Positions 1-7,567 of a DNA stretch of 38,717 nucleotides are shown one piece after another. Made by a program: the position numbers and the translations under genes. The stretch is from contig JAFWBQ010000131.1 in NCBI GenBank assembly GCA_017507125.1, positions 1-38,717 on the forward strand, in the 5' to 3' direction. Numbering within the stretch: position 1 is the stretch's first letter; each line of letters opens with the position of its first letter. Source of the stretch: Lentisphaeria bacterium. GTDB lineage: Bacteria; Verrucomicrobiota; Lentisphaeria; Victivallales; Victivallaceae. A model generated the notes under the pieces. That model saw only the letters and a list, made by a program, of their open reading frames with translations, did not search any database and was not told where the DNA came from.

Positions 1-88
1 CTGTTGAATTACAAATGCTAACTTTGCACATAATATAACTACAACAGTTTATTTTAACCTCAAAAACAGTAAAGAAAGGCTCCAGAAG

Positions 89-529
89 ATGATCACTTTA
101 ACATCCAAAGTCAACACAATCACAGAACAATATCTTGAACGCTTCGGCAAAGCAAGAGTCGCTGTCTACCATCTGGTGATCTCTCAACAGGAACCATTCA
201 GCAACTTTCTGAATGCTCTGATGATTACACTCCGAAGAAAAGACTTGATGCCCTGTTATACTTGGTTTTCCACCCCGGTTCCCAATACCAGATATTTGTT
301 CCTCTGGTGCAACGGTTACTTCAAAAACGATCTTTCAGATATTACACCTGTTGTCGGAAACTTGGCAACGCTTCACCACTTCAAGAGCTTCTGCGAATTT
401 GATTATCTGGCAGGGGATCTCACCATTGTCAACAGCATCAACACCAGACTGAACAACCTGATCTCCTGGTACTATTCACCCATTCCTCAATTCCACCAAC
501 GCTCCTACGGTACATCCGCTTTGTTGTAA
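89..529 (+). CDS. hypothetical protein, possible degenerate Gp2-like (YagK/YfjJ-type) paralogue
   Basis: This 146-residue protein has no motif I can name with certainty. By eye it follows the layout of the Gp2-like protein encoded next to it. A segment with FSNFLNALMITLRRKDLMP lines up with FSKFQAEFMRKERRAGFDP of the neighbour. A hydrophobic strand ending in NG (YLFLWCNG) takes the place of the neighbour's HYHEVLLVNG. The histidines of that motif are missing here, and so is the YLAK tyrosine region, because the protein stops earlier. If the match is real, this is a catalytically dead or shortened relative in the same element. A purine-rich stretch (AAAGAAAGG) precedes the start. The homology is my inference; an unrelated small accessory protein remains possible. 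Confidence 0.6.
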   Translation: MITLTSKVNTITEQYLERFGKARVAVYHLVISQQEPFSNFLNALMITLRRKDLMPCYTWFSTPVPNTRYLFLWCNGYFKNDLSDITPVVGNLATLHHFKSFCEFDYLAGDLTIVNSINTRLNNLISWYYSPIPQFHQRSYGTSALL

Positions 530-692
530 ATGTTTGTGAAATTATAAAACTAATTCAACCAACATGTTATGACATTGGTACCCTGTGAGGTCCATTCTCT
601 GATTGGCTCAATGCCTGTTTTTGAAGACAAAGTCACTTCGGTATTATTGTATTACTATTTCAGAGAAATAAAGCTATAGGAGAAAAGAAAAA

Positions 693-1307
693 ATGAAAAA
701 GAGAAACATCACTAAAGGAAACAAGTTCAATGGAAAAGAAATCCTGGAATACAAGCACAGAGACATCGGCATGGATACCCAGATCCTGGAAACGATTGAC
801 GATCATCTGAAAGATGCTCTGGAAAGACACAGCAAGGTTCTGGTCGTAAGGTTCGATGTTCGTTTTCCGGAAGATGAGAGCAACAGGAGTTTCAGTAAGT
901 TCCAAGCTGAGTTTATGAGAAAAGAGAGACGTGCAGGTTTTGATCCAAGTTACGTTGCAGTCAGAGAAGTCGGAGAACGGGAAGGTCATCCTCATTACCA
1001 CGAAGTCTTGCTGGTCAATGGGAACAACACACGGAACATTCACAAGCACATCGAAAATGCCAACGCTGCAATGAACTTGACTCTGGGATTAGAGCATGAC
1101 GAACCTACAGGCCTTGTCCACAGCTGCACTGACAGAAAAGGTCCTTTGAGAAATGGTATTATGATACACCGGGATGCTCTCTTTGCGGATGATGAGAACG
1201 ATGCTTTCAGACAAGCAAGTTACCTTGCCAAAGAGAGCCAGAAAGACACTCCCAATGGCATGCGAGAAGTCTTTGCATCTAATTTGAAACGCCGAAAAGA
1301 TAAGTGA
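693..1307 (+). CDS. inovirus Gp2 / YagK-YfjJ C-terminal-domain protein
   Basis: The 204-residue protein carries the hallmarks of the inovirus-type Gp2 (YagK/YfjJ C-terminal) family: a strand leading into GHPHYHEVLLVNG, with an HxH-type pair at about residues 96-98, and a later YLAK motif near residue 175 that supplies a candidate tyrosine. These features recall HUH-type replication or relaxase folds. The family occurs in integrated phages, satellites and genomic islands, but its biochemical role is not well established. The start has a good ribosome binding site (AGGAG about 9 nt upstream). The stop codon abuts the stop of the helicase gene on the other strand with no spacer, as expected in a compact mobile element. 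It probably acts in replication or mobilisation of that element. Confidence 0.8.
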   Translation: MKKRNITKGNKFNGKEILEYKHRDIGMDTQILETIDDHLKDALERHSKVLVVRFDVRFPEDESNRSFSKFQAEFMRKERRAGFDPSYVAVREVGEREGHPHYHEVLLVNGNNTRNIHKHIENANAAMNLTLGLEHDEPTGLVHSCTDRKGPLRNGIMIHRDALFADDENDAFRQASYLAKESQKDTPNGMREVFASNLKRRKDK

Positions 1308-3974
1308 TTACTCCTTCTTTTTCTGCGTGTGATTCAACTGGCGAACATAAGCAGGAGTGAGACTAGTCAATGTTGCAATAACTTCATGCGGCGGTATCTT
1401 CTTCCCCGAGAGATACAATTTTGCTTCTTCAGTACGGGTCTTATTATCTTTGTTCTTAGCGTTAATGCAGAATTCCGTTTTGGCCCTTCCGCGTGCAGGA
1501 AGTTTTAATTCGACAGTGAAAGGATCTGGCATGTTTTCCATATCTCGCCCTTTCTTTACCGCAATTTCAAAAGCTACAGAATTTACTGTTGTGTTTTTCC
1601 GTGCTTCAAGTTTTATGACATTATCAACGGTAGCTGTCTTGGCACTGGTTCCGCGCTGATCACCCTTTTTATTGGAGTGATGAACCACCAGTACAGAACA
1701 TGGATGCTTACGCTTTTCTTTGAGCGTTTTCATCCACGAGAAAAGAGTGTTCCATGATTTTGCACTATCGTTGAAGCCGGTCAGCGTAGAGAGGTTGTCC
1801 AGAATCAGCAAGTCCACAGGTCGTCCAGCTTCGGCTTCATCGTTGAGCCATTGACTTATCTGATCGCAGTATCCACTCTCTTCATCGGCAAGATTCATAT
1901 TCTCGTCGGCGACAAGTTTGAAACTCAAGTTTTGATGATCTGACTGGTACATCTGACTTAATATCTGCAGTCGTTTTTTGAAGTGGTATTCCGTCATTTC
2001 GCTGTCGATATACACAACTCGTCGTGGTTTGGGTGCAAGCCAAGATGTCTTCGTGTTGGAAAAAAGAGGTTTCCCATTGCTTGCTGCAAGAGCTATGCAC
2101 ATCGAAAACCACGTCTTTCCAATGCCGGTAGGTGCGTACATCAGCGTTATGCTTTTTTCACTGATTATCGGATCAATAATGTATTCCTGCAATGGGGGTA
2201 AAGCAGCATTTGGATCGAAAGTCTCAAACATCGAAGCATATTCTTTTTTAGAATCAAGCTTCTCTGGAGACATATTCCACTTATTCAAAGCCAAGTCAAG
2301 AAACTCTTGAGCAGATTTGATTTCGTTCTTGATCACGAAACGGATGCTGCTGCAAATTCTCTTGGTGTTGACATAAACTTTCAACGCTGTTTTGAATGAA
2401 TGTTCTTCTTCATCAGTCAGGACGTAAACAATATCACGTTTTCGCAGTTCACGCCAGTTGACATCAGCTAATGCATCATCTCCGCCAAACCAGGAAGACC
2501 AGCAACAAGCTTGTGCTTTGCGTTCAGCATTTTTGATTTTCTCAAATTTAATTCGATCCTCATTCTGCCATTCATTTATAACATCACAAAGTGTGGTGTA
2601 TACCTTATCAAGATAGCCAGTTGCGTTGGGACCAAGGTTTTCATATATTTGTTCTCTGGGAGCGTCATTAATGGTTGTATATTGAAACGCCAATTCACGA
2701 ATATTCTCGAATATCTTTTCCGCTGTTTTATTAATCCCGATTTGACCAATCACTTTATTACACACATGAATCAAATTTTGGTGACACCCACGTCCTTTGG
2801 TTATCGGGAATGCTGGTTGACTTCCTGCAGCATAGACGGGTTCATGCAGATAGAGCAAGCGTGTTGTAATCCAAGCGATATCTTGTGAAGAGACTCTATT
2901 GAAAGTCAAAAGGTATCCTTCTTGTTTCTTTATTTGTTCGTACTCTGCTTTTGTTCTCCTTTGAACTTCTTCTCTTAATTCCTTTTCAAAATCACATTCC
3001 CAAGGATTGTGATTGTTATATAAGGTTGAACGATCATGCTGTAACCATTCTCTTTCGACAATATCTTTGACTTTTTTGTCGATAGTACATTGTTTCTGAT
3101 ACGCCAAGTACAGATTGTCAGTTAGAATGACCACTCGGTCTTTTCTTTCTTGAATTGCGGGCAAATTCCACAATGGATATGGTTTGATAAAAGGAATGGT
3201 AAGATCAACACCGTGATGTTCATGTTGCCCTTTTACCCACTCTGAATGAGGTGTCAACGTAGCTGATTTATTATCAACAGAGACTCTCCCAAGAATGCAT
3301 TGATGATCTTTGAATAATATTTGTTCCTGCTGATCATCGGGAACAAAAGGAAATTCAGACCCCGGACAAGAAGCCATACCCCAATGCGTACGCTCATCAA
3401 TAGCAACTAGTCGAAACGTTTGTTGCGGTATATTGAAATCAGCGTAAATTCTTTCAATAGCTTCTTCTTCATCGGCACAGTGATTGGCGATAGAATAAAG
3501 TTTTACCAAATCAATGTCCGGAAGTTGAATGTCTTCCGCATTGCAGATTTCGCCTATATAGTGCATACGCTGTTTGGTTAAATTTGCTGCTGCAGCCAAC
3601 ATAAGAGGTGTTAAGTAATGTATGCGATCAACAAGTTCTTTCTGGTAATCAAATGGAGCGATAGGAGATGTGGATATGTATTTTCGCTGTAATTTCTCAA
3701 GCTGCCGATTTAAACTGTCCAGTTTGTCAATCTCTGCTTGCGGTATAGCGAGTGGTGCTTGATAGACATTTCGTCTATAAACGCGGTAACCGTAAAACTC
3801 AAAGAAGTTGTGTGATGGAAACTTGCCAATGAACCAATCGTAGTGATCGGCGGTCGTCAAGGTCATCATTAATGCAAGATTCGCTTTACCACGTCGGATA
3901 GCCTGGTGGTTTACTGCATAGGGGGTGACTTTGTCGGCACCCTTGATTTGTTTCAATATTTCCTTGTCTGTCAT
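1308..3974 (-). CDS. TOPRIM-like / RepA-type AAA helicase of a mobile element
   Basis: This 888-residue protein ends in a RepA/AAA_25-type hexameric helicase ATPase. Its Walker A is APTGIGKT (about residues 614-621), its Walker B is LLILDNLS (about 722-729), and VLVVHHSNKKGDQRGTS follows, typical of plasmid and phage RepA-like helicases. Two upstream stretches resemble a primase-type TOPRIM domain: PLWNLP followed by VVILTDN (about 268-287), and SSWFGGDDALADVNWRELRK followed by VYVLTDEEE (about 493-524). The first lacks the usual acidic residue, and the two lie over 200 residues apart. I chose the ATG at 3974 because GAGAGGTG lies just upstream; an ATG 30 nt earlier lacks such a site. It probably unwinds or primes DNA for the element that also encodes the Gp2-like protein. 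Confidence 0.85.
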   Translation of the reverse strand: MTDKEILKQIKGADKVTPYAVNHQAIRRGKANLALMMTLTTADHYDWFIGKFPSHNFFEFYGYRVYRRNVYQAPLAIPQAEIDKLDSLNRQLEKLQRKYISTSPIAPFDYQKELVDRIHYLTPLMLAAAANLTKQRMHYIGEICNAEDIQLPDIDLVKLYSIANHCADEEEAIERIYADFNIPQQTFRLVAIDERTHWGMASCPGSEFPFVPDDQQEQILFKDHQCILGRVSVDNKSATLTPHSEWVKGQHEHHGVDLTIPFIKPYPLWNLPAIQERKDRVVILTDNLYLAYQKQCTIDKKVKDIVEREWLQHDRSTLYNNHNPWECDFEKELREEVQRRTKAEYEQIKKQEGYLLTFNRVSSQDIAWITTRLLYLHEPVYAAGSQPAFPITKGRGCHQNLIHVCNKVIGQIGINKTAEKIFENIRELAFQYTTINDAPREQIYENLGPNATGYLDKVYTTLCDVINEWQNEDRIKFEKIKNAERKAQACCWSSWFGGDDALADVNWRELRKRDIVYVLTDEEEHSFKTALKVYVNTKRICSSIRFVIKNEIKSAQEFLDLALNKWNMSPEKLDSKKEYASMFETFDPNAALPPLQEYIIDPIISEKSITLMYAPTGIGKTWFSMCIALAASNGKPLFSNTKTSWLAPKPRRVVYIDSEMTEYHFKKRLQILSQMYQSDHQNLSFKLVADENMNLADEESGYCDQISQWLNDEAEAGRPVDLLILDNLSTLTGFNDSAKSWNTLFSWMKTLKEKRKHPCSVLVVHHSNKKGDQRGTSAKTATVDNVIKLEARKNTTVNSVAFEIAVKKGRDMENMPDPFTVELKLPARGRAKTEFCINAKNKDNKTRTEEAKLYLSGKKIPPHEVIATLTSLTPAYVRQLNHTQKKKE

Positions 3975-3994
3975 ATTCGCACCTCTCATATCGT

Positions 3995-4023
3995 AATATA
4001 ACACAGATTTGCTGTGAACGCAA
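3995..4023 (-). promoter_or_regulatory. promoter of the helicase gene with palindromic spacer
   Basis: Read on the minus strand this is TTGCGT, a 17-nt spacer, then TATATT, followed about 20 nt later by the helicase start. The spacer contains CACAG-caaat-CTGTG (4002-4016), a 5-bp inverted repeat between the -35 and -10 boxes. That is where a repressor operator could sit. The promoter rests on sequence pattern; the operator role is inference. Confidence 0.55.
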
Positions 4024-4031
4024 GTAGTTTG

Positions 4032-4065
4032 CCATAGCAGAGGACGTTTTTGTCCTCTGCTATGG
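4032..4065. repeat. perfect 14-bp inverted repeat (hairpin) upstream of the helicase promoter
   Basis: Arms at 4032-4045 and 4052-4065 are exact reverse complements (CCATAGCAGAGGAC and GTCCTCTGCTATGG) around a 6-nt loop GTTTTT. No T-run follows on either strand, so a simple intrinsic terminator is unlikely. Its place in the control region of a Gp2/helicase element suggests an origin hairpin, a recombination site or a protein-binding site; this is inference. Confidence 0.7.
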
Positions 4066-4107
4066 ATATTGATTTAATCTTACGCTTGTAGGAATGTGGT
4101 TGCAACT

Positions 4108-4141
4108 GGTGGCGCAGTGGTAGCTCGTCAGGTGAATAACC
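4108..4141 (+). pseudogene. tRNA-fMet 5'-half remnant, inverted relative to the intact gene
   Basis: This stretch matches the D-arm and anticodon-stem part of the nearby tRNA-fMet gene at 30 of 34 positions, including an uninterrupted 19-nt block. It reads on the plus strand, whereas the intact tRNA reads on the minus strand. The anticodon loop is altered (TGAATAA in place of CTCATAA), there is no T-arm, and the acceptor stem is gone, so it cannot be a working tRNA. It is probably debris from an integration or rearrangement at the tRNA gene. Confidence 0.7.
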
Positions 4142-4180
4142 GGGCTTGACTTTTGAGGACAACGGTGGTATCTTTGGTTA

Positions 4181-4228
4181 TTGCTTACAGTTTTGCTTAC
4201 ATTTTGCTTACATTTCGTGTAAGCAAAA
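4181..4228. repeat. iteron-like direct repeats with terminal hairpin
   Basis: TTGCTTACA occurs three times in direct orientation (4181-4189, 4193-4201, 4204-4212) at 12- and 11-bp steps. Its reverse complement follows at 4218-4226. The last direct copy and the inverted copy form an 11-bp stem (4202-4212 with 4218-4228) around a 5-nt loop. Spacing near one helical turn fits iterons or integrase arm sites. The function is inferred. Confidence 0.65.
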
Positions 4229-4321
4229 GTCCAGCAGAGAGTCAAATCATCAACCTTAACCAATAGATACCAGAGTTGTCAAGAGTGGTGAGATGTAAGC
4301 GTAAGTCGTTGATTTTGAGCA

Positions 4322-4350
4322 AGAAAAAAGGACTTGCGTTAACAAGTCCT
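4322..4350 (-). terminator. intrinsic terminator of tRNA-fMet
   Basis: An 8-bp stem (AGGACTTG at 4329-4336 with CAAGTCCT at 4343-4350) closes a 6-nt loop. On the minus strand it is followed by a T-rich run. It lies 10 nt beyond the tRNA 3' end. Confidence 0.8.
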
Positions 4351-4360
4351 GTAAAATCGT

Positions 4361-4435
4361 TGGTAGCGGGGGCTGGAATCGAACCAACGGCCTTCAGGTT
4401 ATGAGCCTGACGAGCTACCACTGCTCCACCCCGCA
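4361..4435 (-). tRNA. tRNA-fMet (CAT), initiator
   Basis: The 75-nt cloverleaf has anticodon loop CTCATAA (anticodon CAT) and T-loop GGTTCGATTCC, with the CCA end encoded. It reads as an initiator: positions 1 and 72 are both U and do not pair, and the D stem has A11-U24, both initiator traits. The anticodon stem keeps only two of the usual three consecutive G-C pairs, because the third is A29-U41. It has its own promoter and terminator, so it is a single-gene unit. Confidence 0.93.
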
Positions 4436-4447
4436 TCATCGTGTTAT

Positions 4448-4476
4448 AATATAGCACCGGAAATACGATTTGTCAA
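4448..4476 (-). promoter_or_regulatory. promoter of tRNA-fMet
   Basis: On the minus strand: TTGACA (4476-4471), an exact 17-nt spacer, TATATT (4453-4448). The expected start point is a few bases before the tRNA. The -35 box lies inside a short palindrome (ACGATTT-gac-AAATCGT). Confidence 0.85.
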
Positions 4477-4495
4477 ATCGTTTTTTGATCTTTTT

Positions 4496-5221
4496 TTACT
4501 TTTTTTGAGAAAAAAGCCATTCCCAACTCGTGTCATCACGGAAAGCTGTGAACCAGGAGTCATGACCACAGTCGGGAACTTCATGATAGGTTATATGATG
4601 ACTGCCGGCTCTCTTGAGTGCTTCAACCATTTCACGCGTACGACTCGTGGGAACCACTGTGTCACTGTCTCCGTGGAAAGTCAATATAGGCAGATTGATC
4701 AGTTTGGGGGCTTGCGCTGTGTCTGCACCTCCACATACAGGAAAGGCTGCAGCAAATAACTCCGGATAACGGCTGATTGCATCCCAGGTGCCGTAGCCCC
4801 CCATGGATATGCCGGATATATATATGCGACTCCTGTCGGCTTGAACCTTTTGGATCTCGGCTTCAAGAAGAGATAACGCAAGTTTCAGCGATTCTGATTC
4901 CTCAGGAAGATCGTGGCGCAGATCCCCCCAAGGCGTGTTTACCCACTGCTGCCCCTCAGGACACTGTGGAAAAAGCAGCAGGACTTTACGGGCGTTCCTT
5001 TCACACCAGGAGATGACTTCCGCCGCACCGTGATACAACTGTTTGGCATTGTCATCTCCACGTTCTCCTGCTCCGTGGAGAAACAACAATACTGACGTCG
5101 CTCCGGGAAGATCCGGATTCAACTGGCGACGGCAATAATTCAATTTTTGTCCCTCAGCAGAAATATGAACACACTGCTCCATGTTATACTTTTTGGACAA
5201 ACTGTCAGAGGTGTTTTGCAT
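4496..5221 (-). CDS. alpha/beta hydrolase (esterase / PHB-depolymerase-like)
   Basis: The 241-residue single-domain protein has the alpha/beta-hydrolase signature: LFLHGAGERGDD near residue 45 for the oxyanion region, the nucleophile elbow GISMGG near residue 140, an Asp in HGDSDTVVP, and the catalytic His in CGHDSW. The HGAGERGDD stretch is typical of esterases related to phospholipase/carboxylesterases and feruloyl-esterase-like enzymes. There is no signal peptide, so it is probably cytoplasmic; the substrate is unknown. The start has AAGGGAAA upstream. The 198-bp MITE ends 22 nt before the start codon and separates this gene from the co-oriented amidotransferase-like gene, so any promoter must read through the MITE or lie within it. 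Confidence 0.85.
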   Translation of the reverse strand: MQNTSDSLSKKYNMEQCVHISAEGQKLNYCRRQLNPDLPGATSVLLFLHGAGERGDDNAKQLYHGAAEVISWCERNARKVLLLFPQCPEGQQWVNTPWGDLRHDLPEESESLKLALSLLEAEIQKVQADRSRIYISGISMGGYGTWDAISRYPELFAAAFPVCGGADTAQAPKLINLPILTFHGDSDTVVPTSRTREMVEALKRAGSHHITYHEVPDCGHDSWFTAFRDDTSWEWLFSQKK

Positions 5222-5243
5222 TTTTTATTTTCCCTTATTTATT

Positions 5244-5441
5244 GAGGTAATTTCAAAAGTCATTCAAAAAATGGCAAAGATGTCATTCGCAAAGAGCTGT
5301 AAAGGGGAGTTTGAAGGCTGCTACCTGCAAGGTAACAGGCGCTTGTCCCGCCGTAGCTTTATGCGAAGGCGGAAAAACGCTCCCTTTATCAGATCGAAGC
5401 GAGGGCGCTTTGACAATTTTGAGGAGTTTTGAAATTGCCTC
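5244..5441. mobile_element. MITE copy A (198 bp, TIRs, 4-bp TSD)
   Basis: The element begins GAGGTAATTTCAAAA and ends TTTTGAAATTGCCTC, which gives 15-bp terminal inverted repeats with one mismatch. It is flanked on both sides by TATT (5240-5243 and 5442-5445), a 4-bp target duplication. A second copy lies at 13773-13970 in the opposite orientation. The two 198-bp sequences differ at one base (G at 5307). It encodes no transposase and has several internal hairpins, so it is non-autonomous and must have been mobilised in trans. The transposase family is not identified. Confidence 0.9.
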
Positions 5442-5447
5442 TATTGT

Positions 5448-6470
5448 TTATTTTAAGAACCATTTGAAAGAACGTCCGTCAATCTCCTTGGAGCCGGGAT
5501 TGTCGGAAACTTCGTATTTTACAAGATCCGCATTCACCAGTGCCTCTATGGTCCGGTAGGCTGCAAGTGAGTGATAATCAAGGCGCCCGCGTTCAAATCC
5601 GCAGGGGCGGATCGCTTTATCACAGATTTGCCCCAGAAGAGATCCCGGATTCTCTTTCAAAAATTCAAGCACAGCAGGGATCAGACCGCCGGGAATGGTT
5701 GAATCAATGTTGAAATCCCCCAACTCCTCCCGGTGATACACACCTTCTTTCGTAACATATCCCACGGAGTTTCCGGGGATCTCCATGAAACAACCGGGGA
5801 ACGCCGCCTGAGTGGTTCCCATGTAAACGCCGTCGGCTTCAATGCTGTATCCCACACGCTGATTCATGTTAATGAATCCAAGCACCCCCGGACGATCAGC
5901 GAATATGCAAACAGAACAGGACTCCTCAAGAAGATAACCCGAAGCTGTACGCATGGCCTTGACCATGTCGCCGTGTTTTATGTACTCGCTTTCTATATAG
6001 TTCACAACAATGTCAGAAAGAGAAACCTGGTTGCCGTCGGGCATGACATATTCAGGAATGTGACGCATTCCGTCTGTAGAAGATCCGCTGCGCATCCGGC
6101 GTCCCTCTGCATAAAGACGGTGCGCCACTTCAGAATAATGGTGGATCTGATCGGCGAAAACACCGATGGAGCCCTGAGAGATCAAGGCTACTTTTCCCTC
6201 AGTCCCCACAAAAGGATGGGCGCGGTTGGCTCCGCCGCCGGAGTTGGTGCGGCTGTGGGCGATTCCGGTGGTCCCGGGGTAGTCGGCAAGATCAAACTGC
6301 TTTTCAAAGATCCCTGTATGACCGATGCATTTGTCATAACGGATCACTCCGTCATGGCACACTGCCAACCCTGTATAAAATCCCGCCCAGTAACCTTCGC
6401 TTTTCTTCAACGCCTCAAAAATCAGAGGTGCGGCCTGCTTTTTCCCTGTATAAGCACTCCAAACACACAT
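5448..6470 (-). CDS. class II glutamine amidotransferase-like (Ntn hydrolase) protein
   Basis: The 340-residue protein starts MCVWSAYTGK, placing a cysteine at position 2 that would become the N-terminal nucleophile after Met removal, as in GlmS- and PurF-type amidotransferase domains. GIAHSRTNSGG (about residues 69-79) matches the conserved Arg loop, and NRAHPF follows as in the family. At the oxyanion position the usual HNG reads SQG (98-100), so glutamine hydrolysis may be changed. No sugar-isomerase or PRTase domain follows; the C-terminal part (about 210-340) is unassigned. The pseudopilin gene ends 30 nt upstream on the same strand, so the two are probably co-transcribed. The MITE begins 6 nt past the stop. 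Confidence 0.75.
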   Translation of the reverse strand: MCVWSAYTGKKQAAPLIFEALKKSEGYWAGFYTGLAVCHDGVIRYDKCIGHTGIFEKQFDLADYPGTTGIAHSRTNSGGGANRAHPFVGTEGKVALISQGSIGVFADQIHHYSEVAHRLYAEGRRMRSGSSTDGMRHIPEYVMPDGNQVSLSDIVVNYIESEYIKHGDMVKAMRTASGYLLEESCSVCIFADRPGVLGFINMNQRVGYSIEADGVYMGTTQAAFPGCFMEIPGNSVGYVTKEGVYHREELGDFNIDSTIPGGLIPAVLEFLKENPGSLLGQICDKAIRPCGFERGRLDYHSLAAYRTIEALVNADLVKYEVSDNPGSKEIDGRSFKWFLK

Positions 6471-6500
6471 CGTTTATTTCCTTTTGTTGCAGAGAGATCT

Positions 6501-7274
6501 TCAGTAACCCTGATACTCACGATAAAATTCATTGGGGTCGTAAAGAGTTCCTGCTTCTGTATGGAGTGGAATTTCTCCGTACTTCATCTGCTTTATATGA
6601 CCGTCAATAAAGCCCACGTTGGTCTGGGCATTGTGCCGGTAACTGAAAGCACCGCGCTTGTTGAGAGAGGAGGCTCCCGCAGAGCGGCTGTCCGGTCCGG
6701 GGGCAATCTTGTAAATGCCATCATAACCGATGTCGCCTGAAAGCATTCTTCCTGAAGCGTTCCGCACTCTTTTGAGGTTGGAAACAAAATCAAGTTTGTA
6801 TTTGTATCTCATTCCGGCAGCTTCAAGGGAGTTGTGGGTCACATACCAGGTGGAATAACCATAACTGAAGTTTGGATTGTTGAAAGTCTGCTGCTGGTGG
6901 ATCCGTGCTCCGGAGGGACAGATGCTCACAGGGGGGGCAATGTTCTGCTTGGGCATCCAGATGCCATACTCTCTGCTTGCGCCGATGTAACTGGCAAGGC
7001 CACCTTCGTTGAGATGAGGCGTTACATCTGCAAAACGGTTGAAGATATAGTTGGTTACGGCAAGAGAGGTAAGTGAAGCGGAAAAATGTCCTTTGTTATC
7101 TTCGGCATACTGGAGCGCAGCAAAGGTGACGGTTTTCAAATTGTTCTGGCAGGAATTTGTCTTCGCACGTTCCCGTGCCTGCTGCAAGGCAGGAAGAAGC
7201 ATGGCTGCAAGAATGGCGATAATAGCGATAACTACAAGAAGTTCGATGAGAGTAAAATATTTTTTCGTGTCCAT
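6501..7274 (-). CDS. type II pseudopilin-like protein with H-X9-DG motif
   Basis: The 257-residue protein opens with a prepilin leader ([20 protein letters not shown]) that has F, T, L, I and the +5 Glu, and the hydrophobic helix runs to about residue 30. A prepilin peptidase should cleave before the Phe. Near the C terminus, [12 protein letters not shown] fits the H-X9-DG processing-associated motif exactly. Families of this type are greatly expanded in Lentisphaerota and Planctomycetota, where they are pseudopilin-like surface or secretion proteins of unknown function. It probably works with a type II secretion-like machine; the two secretin-like genes at the end of the window would suit one. 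It has its own promoter. Confidence 0.9.
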   Translation of the reverse strand: MDTKKYFTLIELLVVIAIIAILAAMLLPALQQARERAKTNSCQNNLKTVTFAALQYAEDNKGHFSASLTSLAVTNYIFNRFADVTPHLNEGGLASYIGASREYGIWMPKQNIAPPVSICPSGARIHQQQTFNNPNFSYGYSTWYVTHNSLEAAGMRYKYKLDFVSNLKRVRNASGRMLSGDIGYDGIYKIAPGPDSRSAGASSLNKRGAFSYRHNAQTNVGFIDGHIKQMKYGEIPLHTEAGTLYDPNEFYREYQGY

Positions 7275-7325
7275 TATTGATATCTTTCCAAATTTCCAGG
7301 ATATGTTGTTGTATGAACCATACTT

Positions 7326-7354
7326 AATTTACACCGGATGTTGAGATATTGCAA
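7326..7354 (-). promoter_or_regulatory. promoter of the pseudopilin gene
   Basis: On the minus strand: TTGCAA (7354-7349), 17-nt spacer, TAAATT (7331-7326). The start codon is about 50 nt downstream. The boxes are weaker than most in this window, but the spacing is exact. Confidence 0.55.
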
Positions 7355-7472
7355 CCTGATAATTCATGATATTCAGGCTGAATGCAGAAAAATATGTGAT
7401 TTCTTCGGGAACGCAGCAGAGGGAGCATATTGTATGCGGCAGGCAAATTTGAGGAAAATGTACTTTTAGCAG

Positions 7473-7501
7473 TTGAAAAATGAAATTAAAGGGGATATAT
7501 T
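7473..7501 (+). promoter_or_regulatory. promoter of the DUF4838 protein gene
   Basis: TTGAAA (7473-7478), a 17-nt spacer and TATATT (7496-7501). This would give a leader of about 60 nt before the ATG at 7568. Confidence 0.75.
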
Positions 7502-7567
7502 AATCGGAAATAAGCCGTATTTCTATTGTTAAAAGTCGATCAACAACACAGGTATAAGAACGCAAAA

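Noticed and set aside
1357..1659. Open frames on the plus strand opposite the helicase gene
   Set aside because: They lie antisense to a protein with clear motifs and have no ribosome binding sites or recognisable domains.
4108..4180. A second working tRNA gene on the plus strand
   Set aside because: No T-arm, no acceptor stem partner and no conserved U33; only the 5' half can be recognised.
4461..4495. Plus-strand terminator from ACGATTT-gtc-AAATCGT plus T-run
   Set aside because: No plus-strand gene needs it; the palindrome coincides with the -35 box of tRNA-fMet.
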